Positions 43,053 to 51,681 of a stretch of DNA of 64,000 nucleotides are shown in pieces. The notes beneath the pieces were generated by a model. That model was not told the origin of the DNA. It saw only the letters and a list, made by a program, of their open reading frames with translations, and ran no database searches. Positions within the stretch are counted from its first letter, which is position 1; each line of letters begins with the position of its first letter. The stretch is from Arcobacter vandammei (lineage in GTDB: Bacteria; Campylobacterota; Campylobacteria; Campylobacterales; Arcobacteraceae). The stretch spans positions 1 to 64,000 of the forward strand of contig NZ_JADKPZ010000006.1 of assembly GCF_016106035.1 (NCBI RefSeq), read 5' to 3'. The translations under genes and the position numbers were made by a program.

Positions 43053-43712
43053 CTATATTACCAAATCTAAAGTCTCAAGCATTGAAGCAACTTTTGATTC
43101 TACACTACCATCAAAATTTCCCAAATCACTAGCTATTACAACACCACCAGCTATTACATTTGGGTCTTTTAATAACTCTATAAAAGGTTGTAAATTTAAC
43201 TCATTTTTTAATATTTCATAATCTTTTGGATTTAAATGAACTTGAACTTTTGAAGCTGTTTTTATCTTTTCAAGTAAAAAACCTATAGTTTGTTTTGCTA
43301 TTTTTGCTGAATTTTCACCAACTTCTATAGATATAATTTTTTGAGCTAAAGCTACTGAGGTTTTTAAAAGTTTTGTTTCCATTTGAAATGTTGCTTGTTC
43401 AAAAAAAGCAGCATATTGTTTTAAATCTTTTATTGCTTGAACAACTTGTGCATCTATATCTCTACCTTTTATTCCATCATTTTCAATATTTATAACTTTT
43501 TGTGAAATTTGGCTTATTTGTTGTTGTAAATTTCTAATTTCTATTAAAACAGGATCAACTCGTCCATTTATATCTCTATCATTTAATACAGCACTTGAAT
43601 TTTCAACAACATTTGTATCTGTGCTATTATTTATAAAATTTCCCAATTCAAATTTTTGAATATTTTCATCACCACTTAAAACTTTTGCATTTGAATATAC
43701 ATTATCAGCCAT
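43053..43712 (-). CDS. fliH: flagellar export ATPase regulator FliH
   Basis: A 219-residue protein that holds FliI at the export gate and C-ring. An extended N-terminal part is followed by a coiled coil (about 60-110) and the C-terminal domain (SVALAQKIISIEV, VQVHLNPKDYEIL, GGVVIASDLGNFDGSVES-like end). It overlaps the end of fliG by one base, the usual fliF-fliG-fliH order. Confidence 0.88.
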   Translation of the reverse strand: MADNVYSNAKVLSGDENIQKFELGNFINNSTDTNVVENSSAVLNDRDINGRVDPVLIEIRNLQQQISQISQKVINIENDGIKGRDIDAQVVQAIKDLKQYAAFFEQATFQMETKLLKTSVALAQKIISIEVGENSAKIAKQTIGFLLEKIKTASKVQVHLNPKDYEILKNELNLQPFIELLKDPNVIAGGVVIASDLGNFDGSVESKVASMLETLDLVI

Positions 43713-44707
43713 TAATTACTCTCTCTTTCAATAACACCCTCTTCAATCATCTTTTGAGCAATATCTAGCATTTTTCTTTGAGCTGCTTCAATATCTTTTA
43801 TTTTTACTTTCGTAAGCATTTCACTCTCTTCAACAAATCTCTCTTTAACCCTTTGACTCATAGCACTTGTAACTTTTTCAATTTGTTCTTCAGTTGTATT
43901 TTTCATAGCAATTGCAACTTCTGTTGATTCAACACCTTGTAAAATTTTCATAATATATTCTGAATCTAAGTTTAATAAATCCTCAAATACAAACATATTA
44001 TCCTTTATTTTACTTGCTAAAACTGTATCAATACCATTTATATTTTTAAGTATATCTTGTGCTTTTGGTCCCATTTTATTTAGCATATCAGCAACAACTC
44101 TAACACCACCAACATCAACAATAGAAGATAATAATGACTCCAATTTTTTCTCTAAAACAGATGAAATTGTTCTTACAACATCGGGAGAAACATCTTTTAT
44201 TGTTGCAACTTGAATTGTTACTTTTACTCTTACTTCTTCATCAAGTTGCATTAAAACATCTGAAGCCTTAGAAGGATCCATATGTGCTAAAATTACGGCA
44301 ATTGTATGAGGAGATTCATCTTTTATAAAGTCACTTAACTGTTTTGGATTTATTCCATCAAGATAAGCAAAAGCTTGAGAGGCTAACTTCATTCTTGAAA
44401 GTTTTGCTAAAACCTCATCGGCTTCTTCTTTACCCAAAGATTTATATAAAATATCTTTTGCAAAATCATATCCGCCAGAACTGATAAAACTCTTACTTCT
44501 AGTATATAAATGAAACTCTTCTAAAACGGCTAATGATACATCTTTATTTATTGATGCTATTTGAGTAATTCCAGTTGATATAGCCTCAACTAGCTCTTTT
44601 GGTAAATGTTGAAAGATTTTTACAGTAGAATCTTCTCCAATTAGGACAAAGAATCTCGAAACTTTTTCCAACATTGACATACCTTTTAGAACATCATCAT
44701 CTATCAT
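43712..44707 (-). CDS. fliG: flagellar motor switch protein FliG
   Basis: A 331-residue rotor protein that converts stator force into rotation. It has the armadillo-like middle domain (ESPHTIAVILAHMDPSKASDVLMQL; EHPQ motif replaced by ESPH), the GG loop region (SGGYDFA), and the C-terminal torque domain with charged residues (FVFEDLLNLDSEYIMKIL, SAMSQRVKERF). It lies 9 bp after fliF. Confidence 0.94.
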   Translation of the reverse strand: MIDDDVLKGMSMLEKVSRFFVLIGEDSTVKIFQHLPKELVEAISTGITQIASINKDVSLAVLEEFHLYTRSKSFISSGGYDFAKDILYKSLGKEEADEVLAKLSRMKLASQAFAYLDGINPKQLSDFIKDESPHTIAVILAHMDPSKASDVLMQLDEEVRVKVTIQVATIKDVSPDVVRTISSVLEKKLESLLSSIVDVGGVRVVADMLNKMGPKAQDILKNINGIDTVLASKIKDNMFVFEDLLNLDSEYIMKILQGVESTEVAIAMKNTTEEQIEKVTSAMSQRVKERFVEESEMLTKVKIKDIEAAQRKMLDIAQKMIEEGVIERESN

Positions 44708-44716
44708 TTTTGATAC

Positions 44717-46468
44717 CTATGACCTTTTTTTAAAATTATTATTTCCTTCAGTTAATAGCAATTCTATCATTCTTGCAATCTCCGCTGGATTATTATTTAT
44801 CTCTTTATCAAGTTCTTCAATAAATACCTCATATTTTGCAGCTGATTCCTCATCAAGACCATCAATATTGTTTAAAATCTGACTTTTTACTTTTGACTTT
44901 AATCTTCCTTGAGCACTACTTACTTCAAATTCATGTTCCAAGTTTGATAACATATCATCAACCAAACCTTCATCATTACTAGCAGCTCTTTTTTGATTAG
45001 CTTTTCCTTTTGAATTTGAAGTTCCATCACCTAAAACAACTATTTCATTTGAAGCTATAAATTTTTTATAGAATACAAATAATAAAATAGCTGCTATTAA
45101 ATATTGAATATAATCTCCAAACTCTTGTATAAAGGCTTTTATTTGTGTTGCTGTATCAAATGAACTAGACTCTTTTAATACAACATTTCCATTTTCATCA
45201 ATAATTTGTTCAACTTCTTCAAGAGGTTTAACTCCAATAAATTTAAAGTCTTTAACGGTAACTTGATCTCCTCTTGCCTTATCATAACCTATTGTATTTT
45301 GAACAATAGATTCTAAAGAAGCAATAAACTCATCTTTATTTGGAACATCTTTTAGTACACTAGAATCAAAGGTAACAGCTGCTGTTATTCTTTTTATGTT
45401 TGTATAGTTATAATCTTTTTGTGAAACTAATTTTCTTGAAATTTCATAATTTGTTACAGTGTTTGTACCTTCACTATTTGAAGAGATATTTCCACTTCCA
45501 CTGCTAGAGCTTGGTTCTTGAATATTATTATCAACTCCAGCAACACCTCCACTATTATTTGGCATTCCTTGGGATTGGTTTGTATTTTCTATTACTTGCT
45601 GAGATCTTATTGTTCCTTCTGGATTATAAATCTCCTCTTCAATATCTTTTTTAATAAAATCTAAATTTAAAGTAACTTTTGCAATAACTCTTCCAACACC
45701 AACAAAAGGCTCAAGAAGTGCAACTATTTTTTTTGAGTAATCTTCTTCTAAACTATCTTTATATTTTGTTTGAGTAACAGATTTTTGGTTACTCTCATCT
45801 TCACTAGAAAGCTCCAATAAACTTCCATCTTGGTCAATTAATTGAATATTCTCTTGTTTTAAATCTGGAACAGCTGAAGCTATAAAGTTCTTAATTCCAT
45901 CTATTTGCTTTTGAGTTAGAAATATTCCAGGCTTAACAGATAAAATTGCCGAAGCTGTTGTTTGACCTTTTTTTTCTGTAAAAATAGTATCTTTTGGAAT
46001 AGCAATTTTAACACTTGCTTTTAAAACACCATTTAAAGCTTCCAAAGCTCGGCTTAATTCACCTTCTAAAGCTCTTAAATATTTTACTTTATTCTCAAAA
46101 TTTGTAGTTCCTAAAGATGATTTTTCAAATATTTCCCAACCAACATGCTTACTTGTTGCTGCTTCACTTGTTACTAGTTTAATTTTTGCAACATTTACAA
46201 ACTCTTTTGAAGTTTTTAGGGTTAAATTATTTCCACTTCCAATAACTGAAAATTGAATTCCTGAAGCTTCAAGCTCTTCACTTGCTAACATAACTTGAGA
46301 TTTTGTAAGATTTGAAGCTATTGTATAGTTTAATTTTTTATCTTCAGCTTTTATATTTGAATATATCAAAAAACCAACTAAAACGACAAATAATATAGAG
46401 AAGCCTCCAATTATTACTGCTCTTTGAGCTGTATTTAGATTATTTACGAACTTTAAAAGTTGATCCAT
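44717..46468 (-). CDS. fliF: flagellar MS-ring protein FliF
   Basis: A 583-residue inner-membrane ring protein. It has an N-terminal membrane helix (about 18-36), periplasmic ring-building motifs (ELSRALEALNGVLKASVKIAIP), a long Gly/Ser/Asn-rich loop (about 290-335), a second membrane helix (about 455-472) and a C-terminal tail that binds FliG. It is first of the fliF-fliG-fliH set, 17 bp after flgB. Confidence 0.94.
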   Translation of the reverse strand: MDQLLKFVNNLNTAQRAVIIGGFSILFVVLVGFLIYSNIKAEDKKLNYTIASNLTKSQVMLASEELEASGIQFSVIGSGNNLTLKTSKEFVNVAKIKLVTSEAATSKHVGWEIFEKSSLGTTNFENKVKYLRALEGELSRALEALNGVLKASVKIAIPKDTIFTEKKGQTTASAILSVKPGIFLTQKQIDGIKNFIASAVPDLKQENIQLIDQDGSLLELSSEDESNQKSVTQTKYKDSLEEDYSKKIVALLEPFVGVGRVIAKVTLNLDFIKKDIEEEIYNPEGTIRSQQVIENTNQSQGMPNNSGGVAGVDNNIQEPSSSSGSGNISSNSEGTNTVTNYEISRKLVSQKDYNYTNIKRITAAVTFDSSVLKDVPNKDEFIASLESIVQNTIGYDKARGDQVTVKDFKFIGVKPLEEVEQIIDENGNVVLKESSSFDTATQIKAFIQEFGDYIQYLIAAILLFVFYKKFIASNEIVVLGDGTSNSKGKANQKRAASNDEGLVDDMLSNLEHEFEVSSAQGRLKSKVKSQILNNIDGLDEESAAKYEVFIEELDKEINNNPAEIARMIELLLTEGNNNFKKRS

Positions 46469-46485
46469 TATTGCCCTATATTAAA

Positions 46486-46890
46486 TTAAATTTTTGAAGA
46501 TGAATCAATCATATTTCTAAATAATCTTGAATCTCTTCTTATTGAAGATTGAATTGCATCAACAATAACTTTATTCTTAGATTGCTCACTTATTTGGGCA
46601 TCTAAATTTACATTATTCCCATCATTTTGTTCTTGTAATCCTTTTACTTCTACTAATCTTGGGTTTGATAAATGTGAAGTTGAATCAATATTTTTCATAT
46701 GTTTTGAGTTTGTCTGCTTCATTTGTAAAGAGTTTTTTAAAGAAGAATTTAATTCATCTTCAAAAACTAACTCTTTTGTTTTGTAGTTTGGAGTATTTAT
46801 ATTTGCTATATTACTTGAAATTACTTTTTGTCTTTCTGCTCTAAAGTTTAAGTGTTCAAAAAGAGCATTTGATACATTACTTGCGTGCAT
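46486..46890 (-). CDS. flgB: flagellar proximal rod protein FlgB
   Basis: A 134-residue rod protein with the HLNFRAERQKVISSNIANINTPNYK type N-terminus and a C-terminal helix with the RDSRLFRNMI region. It shares one base with flgF. flgC and fliE lie 15 kb away at the other end of the cluster, which splits the usual flgBC-fliE unit. Confidence 0.92.
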   Translation of the reverse strand: MHASNVSNALFEHLNFRAERQKVISSNIANINTPNYKTKELVFEDELNSSLKNSLQMKQTNSKHMKNIDSTSHLSNPRLVEVKGLQEQNDGNNVNLDAQISEQSKNKVIVDAIQSSIRRDSRLFRNMIDSSSKI

Positions 46891-47609
46891 TATCTAGTAT
46901 TTCCTCCAATTTTTTCAATCAATCCAGCATTTATCTCATCTATACTTTTAATAGCTCTTTGAGATTGATCAAATCTTCTATGAGCATCTATTAACTCAAC
47001 CATAGCTGCTACAGAATTTACATTTGAGCTTTCAACAGCACCTTGAACAATCATATTATCATTATTATCAATAACTTCCAAATCAGCTTGATTTTTTGGA
47101 AGATAGGTATTATTTCCTATTTTTTCTAAATTTGTATATGGTGTTCTTGTTACTCCTATTTGTGAAGCAAAGCCATCTTCAACAACAACTGGTTCATTAT
47201 CTTGATTTAATATACTATTTCCATTTCCATCAACTAAAAAACCATCAAGATTTTTAAATGATCCATCTCTTGTATAAACTATATCACCATTTTCGTTTTG
47301 GATTTTGAAAAAAGTATCTGGATTGCTTAGAGCAAAATCCAAATTATTTCCAGTCATAACAATTGGTCCCATTTCTCCATTTATATATTTAGAATCTATT
47401 TTTGGAATATTATTTGTTACAACATTTATCTTAGTAGGAGTTTCATTTGCCTCTTGAACTCTTTTTAAATAGTAATTAAAAGTAGTTTCAGTAGTTCCTT
47501 CTTGTTTAAAACCAAAAGTATTTGCATTTGCTAAATTATTACTTATTTGATCAAGTCTATTGATTTGATTAATCATTGAAGCCACTAACGGATAAACACC
47601 TTGATTCAT
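46890..47609 (-). CDS. flgF: flagellar rod protein FlgF
   Basis: A 239-residue rod/hook-family protein with the start MNQGVYPLVASMINQINRLDQ, NNLANANTFGFKQE, the domain GNNLDFALSNPDTFFKIQ, and the C-terminal AAMVELIDAHRRFDQSQRAIKS. It is shorter and more divergent than the separate FlgG at 49076, so I call it FlgF. It lies 13 bp after the CheZ-like gene. Confidence 0.85.
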   Translation of the reverse strand: MNQGVYPLVASMINQINRLDQISNNLANANTFGFKQEGTTETTFNYYLKRVQEANETPTKINVVTNNIPKIDSKYINGEMGPIVMTGNNLDFALSNPDTFFKIQNENGDIVYTRDGSFKNLDGFLVDGNGNSILNQDNEPVVVEDGFASQIGVTRTPYTNLEKIGNNTYLPKNQADLEVIDNNDNMIVQGAVESSNVNSVAAMVELIDAHRRFDQSQRAIKSIDEINAGLIEKIGGNTR

Positions 47610-47622
47610 AATATTCTCCTAC

Positions 47623-48525
47623 TTATTTTTTAGAAAATTCTTCTATTAATTTATCTAAATCATCTCCAGCTAAATCATCATTATCATCACCATGAATATG
47701 TTTTGCAACTGCTATCTCTTTTGAATTCTCATCATCTTCAAAAAGATTATTTAAATACAGTGATAACTTTCTAATAACAAACATTACTCTCTCGATTTTT
47801 TGTCTGTTTATATCATTGAATTGCATCAATTCCATTGCTTGAAAAATAGAGTTATCTTCTTCATTTAAAATATTTGTTAAATTTTTAATAGACGAATTCA
47901 TCTTATTTATATTTTCTAAATGTTCAGAAAAAACTTTTATATTTGGGAACTTCTGACTTAGACTATTTAATAGAGCCTTTTGAGATTCCAAAGATTTTTC
48001 ACAATCTTTAAAACTATCTCTAATAATTCCATTATTATCCAAGGCTAGACTTAAAACATCAAATATTTTTGAAACTTTCTCTTCTGAATCATTTGCCACT
48101 TGAGTTAATTGACTAACAACCTTTGTATCACTTTGTGCAGGAGTTGGTATTATCCCCTCATTTATTTTAGATGATGTCCAATTTTTCACAATATCATCCT
48201 CATTGATTTGATTTTCTTGTTCTACTAAACTATCTAAGTTCAAATCTGCATCAAAATTATCAAGCTCTTCAATCTCTTCTTCTTTCTCTTCAAAACTAGG
48301 AGTTGATTCAATATCTTTTAAAAGATTTTCTATCTCATCTGCTTTAGATAAGATTTTAGTATCTTCAATACCTTCTATCTCTTTTGTCTGAGAAATAAGC
48401 TCTTCAATCTCTTTTGTATCAACTTTTACAGGCTCTTCAATTTCAACTTCAGGTTCTGGCTTATCATCATCAACAATGTCTAAACCATTCATTAAAGCTT
48501 CAATCTCTTCTTGACTCATACTCAT
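47623..48525 (-). CDS. cheZ: CheZ-like CheY-P phosphatase with FliM-like N-terminal peptide
   Basis: A 300-residue acidic protein. The C-terminal half is helical and contains AMELMQFNDINRQKIERV; D238 and Q242 match the D-x3-Q catalytic pair of CheZ. The end DDLDKLIEEF resembles the CheY-binding tail of CheZ. Residues 3-16, MSQEEIEALMNGLD, look like the N-terminal CheY-P-binding peptide of FliM. A very acidic linker (about 20-110) joins the two. It is 13 bp downstream of cheY, which supports the role. The CheZ call is by remote motif similarity. Confidence 0.72.
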   Translation of the reverse strand: MSMSQEEIEALMNGLDIVDDDKPEPEVEIEEPVKVDTKEIEELISQTKEIEGIEDTKILSKADEIENLLKDIESTPSFEEKEEEIEELDNFDADLNLDSLVEQENQINEDDIVKNWTSSKINEGIIPTPAQSDTKVVSQLTQVANDSEEKVSKIFDVLSLALDNNGIIRDSFKDCEKSLESQKALLNSLSQKFPNIKVFSEHLENINKMNSSIKNLTNILNEEDNSIFQAMELMQFNDINRQKIERVMFVIRKLSLYLNNLFEDDENSKEIAVAKHIHGDDNDDLAGDDLDKLIEEFSKK

Positions 48526-48538
48526 AATAAAACCTTAA

Positions 48539-48910
48539 TTATTTTTTTAAAACCCCATCTAATTTCTCTTTTAGAACTTCAGCACTAAATGGCTTAACAA
48601 TATAGTTATTAACTCCTGCTTTTAAAGCTGTAATAACTTCACTTTTTCCACCTTCAGTTGTAATCATAATAATTGGAGTTTTTTGGTGTGTCCCTTCTCC
48701 TCTTACTTTTTTTACAAGTTCTAAACCATTCATATTTGGCATATTCCAATCTGTTAAAATAACATCATAATGAGCTTCACTAAGAAGTTTCCAAGCTTTT
48801 ACACCATCTTCTGCTTCGTCGAAATTATCTTTTCCAAATCCTAATTGCATAACTACATTTCCGATAATTCTTCTCATTGTAGAGCTATCATCAACTATTA
48901 GAATCTTCAT
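48539..48910 (-). CDS. cheY: chemotaxis response regulator CheY
   Basis: A 123-residue single receiver domain. The acid pocket D7/D8, phospho-acceptor D54 (ILTDWNMPNMNG), T84 and K106 are all present, and there is no output domain. It signals from the chemoreceptor array to the motor switch. It is the first gene of the long flagellar run and diverges from flgG. Confidence 0.95.
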   Translation of the reverse strand: MKILIVDDSSTMRRIIGNVVMQLGFGKDNFDEAEDGVKAWKLLSEAHYDVILTDWNMPNMNGLELVKKVRGEGTHQKTPIIMITTEGGKSEVITALKAGVNNYIVKPFSAEVLKEKLDGVLKK

Positions 48911-48956
48911 TCGTTTTTCCTCTGTTTATTTTAAATATAAATTTCAATAAGTATGC

Positions 48957-48962
48957 ATTATA
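48957..48962 (-). promoter_or_regulatory. -10 box of the cheY-flhA flagellar run
   Basis: TATAAT on the minus strand 47 nt before the cheY start, without a -35 match, as usual for sigma-70 promoters in Campylobacterota. I looked for the GG-N10-GC pattern of sigma-54 and for a sigma-28 pattern in this 165 bp gap and did not see either. Confidence 0.4.
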
Positions 48963-49039
48963 TAGAATTTGTTTTAAATTTTTACTTAATATTATTTAAA
49001 ATAATTTATCGCTTTATCAACTTTTAAACATTGCTAAAA

Positions 49040-49045
49040 TATAAT
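49040..49045 (+). promoter_or_regulatory. -10 box of the flgG operon
   Basis: TATAAT 30 nt before the flgG ATG, after a TGCTAAAA stretch. With the minus-strand box at 48957 it forms a divergent promoter pair for the two flagellar transcription units. Confidence 0.45.
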
Positions 49046-49075
49046 TAAATAATTATGTAACAAAAAGGATTGTAA

Positions 49076-49864
49076 ATGATTAGAGGATTATACACAGCTG
49101 CCACAGGGATGAACTCTATGCAACATCAAATCGATGTTACATCAAACAATATTGCGAATGTTAATACAACTGGATTTAAGCAAGATAGAGCTGAATTTCA
49201 AGATTTAATATACGAAACTTTAAACTATACAGCTGGTCAAACAACACAAACAACACTAAATCCTACTGGAATTGATGTTGGACTTGGAGTAAGAATTTCA
49301 AATATTCAAAAGAACTTTACAACTGGAGATATGAAATTAACTTCTGGAACACTTGACATTGCTATTCAAGGAAAAGGTTTTTTTCAAATTACTCTTCCTA
49401 GTGGAGAGACAGCTTATACAAAGAATGGAAGTTTTAAATTAGATCCAGATGGTACTATAGTAAATGGGAATGGATATGCTTTAGCTCCAGAAATTGTTGT
49501 TCCTGATAATGTAAGAGATTTAACAATTGGAAAAGATGGGCTTGTAACTGCAACAGATGCTCAAACTGGAGATACAGTTGAATTAGGTCAAATTACATTG
49601 GCTGATTTTATAAATCCTCCTGGATTAATTCCTCTTGGTGAGTCTTTATTTATGCAAAGTGATGCTTCTGGAGATGTTTTAGAAGGAAACCCAACTGAAG
49701 AGCAATTTGGGAGTTTACAACAAGGAATGCTTGAAGGTTCAAATGTTAAACTTGTAAATGAGATGGTTGATTTAATTACAGCTCAAAGGGCTTATGAAGC
49801 AAACTCTAAAGCAATTACAACAGCTGATAATATGCTTGATATTGTTAATAGGTTAAAAAATTAA
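49076..49864 (+). CDS. flgG: flagellar distal rod protein FlgG
   Basis: A 262-residue distal rod protein of standard length. It starts MIRGLYTAATGMNSMQHQID, then NNIANVNTTGFKQDRAEFQDL, GLGVRISNIQKNFTTGD and the C-terminal NEMVDLITAQRAYEANSKAITT. AAGGAT precedes the start by 6 nt. It heads a three-gene plus-strand operon, divergent from cheY. Confidence 0.95.
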   Translation: MIRGLYTAATGMNSMQHQIDVTSNNIANVNTTGFKQDRAEFQDLIYETLNYTAGQTTQTTLNPTGIDVGLGVRISNIQKNFTTGDMKLTSGTLDIAIQGKGFFQITLPSGETAYTKNGSFKLDPDGTIVNGNGYALAPEIVVPDNVRDLTIGKDGLVTATDAQTGDTVELGQITLADFINPPGLIPLGESLFMQSDASGDVLEGNPTEEQFGSLQQGMLEGSNVKLVNEMVDLITAQRAYEANSKAITTADNMLDIVNRLKN

Positions 49865-49878
49865 TTTAGTTTTATAAG

Positions 49879-50253
49879 ATGAATTTAGAAGAGTTAAAAA
49901 GAAGAAGAGAAGAGAATTTCCTAGCTCATAAAAAAAAGAAAAAAGCCTACTACCAAAAGAGTAAAGTAAAAAAACAGGTTTTTGATTATGAAGCTGAGTT
50001 TAATAGTGATAATTTTTTTGATAAAATCAAAGAAATTGCACATAAACAAAAAAAGTATGTTGATACAAGAAAAGAGTCAATAACAAAAAAAATTGCACTG
50101 TATAAAGAAGAGAAAAAAGAGTATTACGAACAAAATCGAGAGAAAAGATTACAGTACGATAAGGAATATAGAGAAAAAAATAAAGAAGAACTAAAAGCCT
50201 ATAGAAAAGAGTATTATAAAAAGATGAAAGAAAATAAGAAAAAAAGCGAGTAA
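49879..50253 (+). CDS. highly charged Lys/Glu-rich protein of unknown function
   Basis: A 124-residue protein, very rich in Lys, Glu, Arg and Tyr, with no hydrophobic segment and likely long helices. The C-terminal half has repeated YRxKNKEELKAYRKEYYKK-like units. I do not recognise a family. It is 14 bp after flgG and 2 bp before the next gene, so it is part of the flgG operon. The ribosome binding site is weak. The function may be structural or RNA-binding, but nothing decides this. Confidence 0.55.
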   Translation: MNLEELKRRREENFLAHKKKKKAYYQKSKVKKQVFDYEAEFNSDNFFDKIKEIAHKQKKYVDTRKESITKKIALYKEEKKEYYEQNREKRLQYDKEYREKNKEELKAYRKEYYKKMKENKKKSE

Positions 50254-50255
50254 AA

Positions 50256-51149
50256 ATGTCTCAAGAAAACATAGAAGTAAAAGAATCAGAACAATCAATA
50301 CCTGTCTTAGATGAAAAGAAAAAATTTAAAAAACCTCAATTAAAAACTATTCTTATTTCAATTATCGCTTTTTTAGTTGTAATTTTAGTTATTGGTATTT
50401 TAATAATTATTTTTTCTCCAAAAGAAGAACCTGTTGTAGAAAATATTGAACCAGTAGTTCAAGAAGAGATAATAGAAGAAAAAGAACCTGAAGTAAAATT
50501 TGACCTTAGTAGTATTAATTCTCAAAAATTAAATGAACAATTAGCAGCTCTTACAAATAAGAATATTCAAAAAGAGCAAGAGCCTGTAATTGAAGATGAA
50601 GAGAGCAGAAGAGTTTTAGAAGAGCAAAAAAGAATAGAAGAAGAATCATTAAGAATTGAAGAAGATTTAGTTCTTAGACAAAAAGAGTCATTAGAAGAGA
50701 AAAAAGCTGAATTAGAAAGTGAAATGCAAAAACTTGAAGCTTTAAAACAAGAAGCAATTATGGCAAAAGAAGAGCTTCAAAGAGCAAAAATAACAAATAC
50801 ATTTAATGAAGTTAAAGATAATCAAGTAGAAGAAGATAACACAAAAGAAGAAGTTAATAATGTTCAAGAAAAAGAACCTATTGTAGATAATGAAGATTTC
50901 CTAAAGCTTATAAATGTAGCAAAAATAAAAGGTGTTTTATATAAAAAATATCTTGATAAAGCAACAAATCTTGACCCAAATATTCTTCTTTGTAGAGATG
51001 ATTCAAATAGAATTGAGTTATATTATGGTCCTTTTACAAGTAATGAATTAAGAGAAAATTTATTGAATAGATTATTAAAAAATGGTTTTTCTCAAGCTTA
51101 TGAATTAGAAATGACTAAAGAGGAATTTAATAAAAGATGTAACTATTAG
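50256..51149 (+). CDS. membrane-anchored coiled-coil protein with SPOR-like C-terminus
   Basis: A 297-residue protein: a charged N-terminal tail, one membrane helix (about 31-53), a Glu-rich region and long coiled coil (about 110-190), then a C-terminal fold of about 80 residues. That fold contains IELYYGPFTSNELRENLL, the kind of strand-loop-helix seen in SPOR domains. This suggests an inner-membrane protein whose C-terminus reaches peptidoglycan. As last gene of the flgG operon it is a candidate motor or cell-envelope accessory factor. The SPOR call is tentative. Confidence 0.55.
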   Translation: MSQENIEVKESEQSIPVLDEKKKFKKPQLKTILISIIAFLVVILVIGILIIIFSPKEEPVVENIEPVVQEEIIEEKEPEVKFDLSSINSQKLNEQLAALTNKNIQKEQEPVIEDEESRRVLEEQKRIEEESLRIEEDLVLRQKESLEEKKAELESEMQKLEALKQEAIMAKEELQRAKITNTFNEVKDNQVEEDNTKEEVNNVQEKEPIVDNEDFLKLINVAKIKGVLYKKYLDKATNLDPNILLCRDDSNRIELYYGPFTSNELRENLLNRLLKNGFSQAYELEMTKEEFNKRCNY

Positions 51150-51168
51150 AAAATTAAGAATTTTCTAA
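51146..51168. terminator. shared terminator made of two overlapping gene ends
   Basis: TTAGAAAATT-AAG-AATTTTCTAA, a perfect 10 bp inverted repeat. It contains the stop codon of the plus-strand gene (51147-51149) and the stop of rimM on the minus strand (51154-51156). The convergent genes are only 4 bp apart, so the hairpin would serve both. Confidence 0.6.
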
Positions 51169-51681
51169 TATATCAAAAGCATTTTTTACAAATATTTTTT
51201 TATTCTCTATCTCTATTTTTTGGATAAAACTATCAAAAATATGTGGTACTAAAAAAGTTTTTGGTAAACCTTTTTCTATAAGTTCTTTAGAAGTTTGTAC
51301 TTCTAAATAATCATTTAATGGGTATCTGTGAATATCTTTTACACAACCTAAAAGTAGCTCATCTTCATAAATTTCACAAGAGATTAAATCAAACCAAAAA
51401 TGTTCATTTTCTTTTAGTTTACAAAACTCTTTTGTAGCTTCTTCGGTAGTAAATAGTTCACTATTTGTAAGTTTTTTTGCTAAATCTATATCCAAATACT
51501 CTTCAAATCTAACCAAATCTTTATTTGCATTATATTCAAGAACTTTTAGAGTCAAACCTCTATTTGTAGTAAAAATAGCACCTTTTTTAAACTGCTCTGG
51601 AAAATCAGAGTCAATAAAAAGTCTTAAATGACCTTGAAGACCTACTGCTTTTCCAAGCTTTGCAACATAAACTTTATTCAT
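51154..51681 (-). CDS. rimM: 16S rRNA processing protein RimM
   Basis: A 175-residue 30S maturation factor. The N-terminal barrel starts VYVAKLGKAVGLQGHLRLF (YVAKLGKAVGLQG motif), and the C-terminal PRC-barrel contains NEHFWFDLISCEIYED and TFLVPHIF. It binds S19. The rpsP-khpA-rimM order is standard, but trmD and rplS, which normally follow, are absent. Confidence 0.93.
   Translation of the reverse strand: MNKVYVAKLGKAVGLQGHLRLFIDSDFPEQFKKGAIFTTNRGLTLKVLEYNANKDLVRFEEYLDIDLAKKLTNSELFTTEEATKEFCKLKENEHFWFDLISCEIYEDELLLGCVKDIHRYPLNDYLEVQTSKELIEKGLPKTFLVPHIFDSFIQKIEIENKKIFVKNAFDILENS

Noticed and set aside
20094-48910. Reading the run as a virulence-type injectisome rather than a flagellum
   Set aside because: Rod, hook, hook cap, FlgL, MS ring, switch and CheY genes are all present; these are flagellar only.
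49021-49045. Sigma-54 promoter for flgG, because TTGCT occurs at 49031
   Set aside because: The GG of the -24 element is missing at the required distance, and a good TATAAT lies just downstream.
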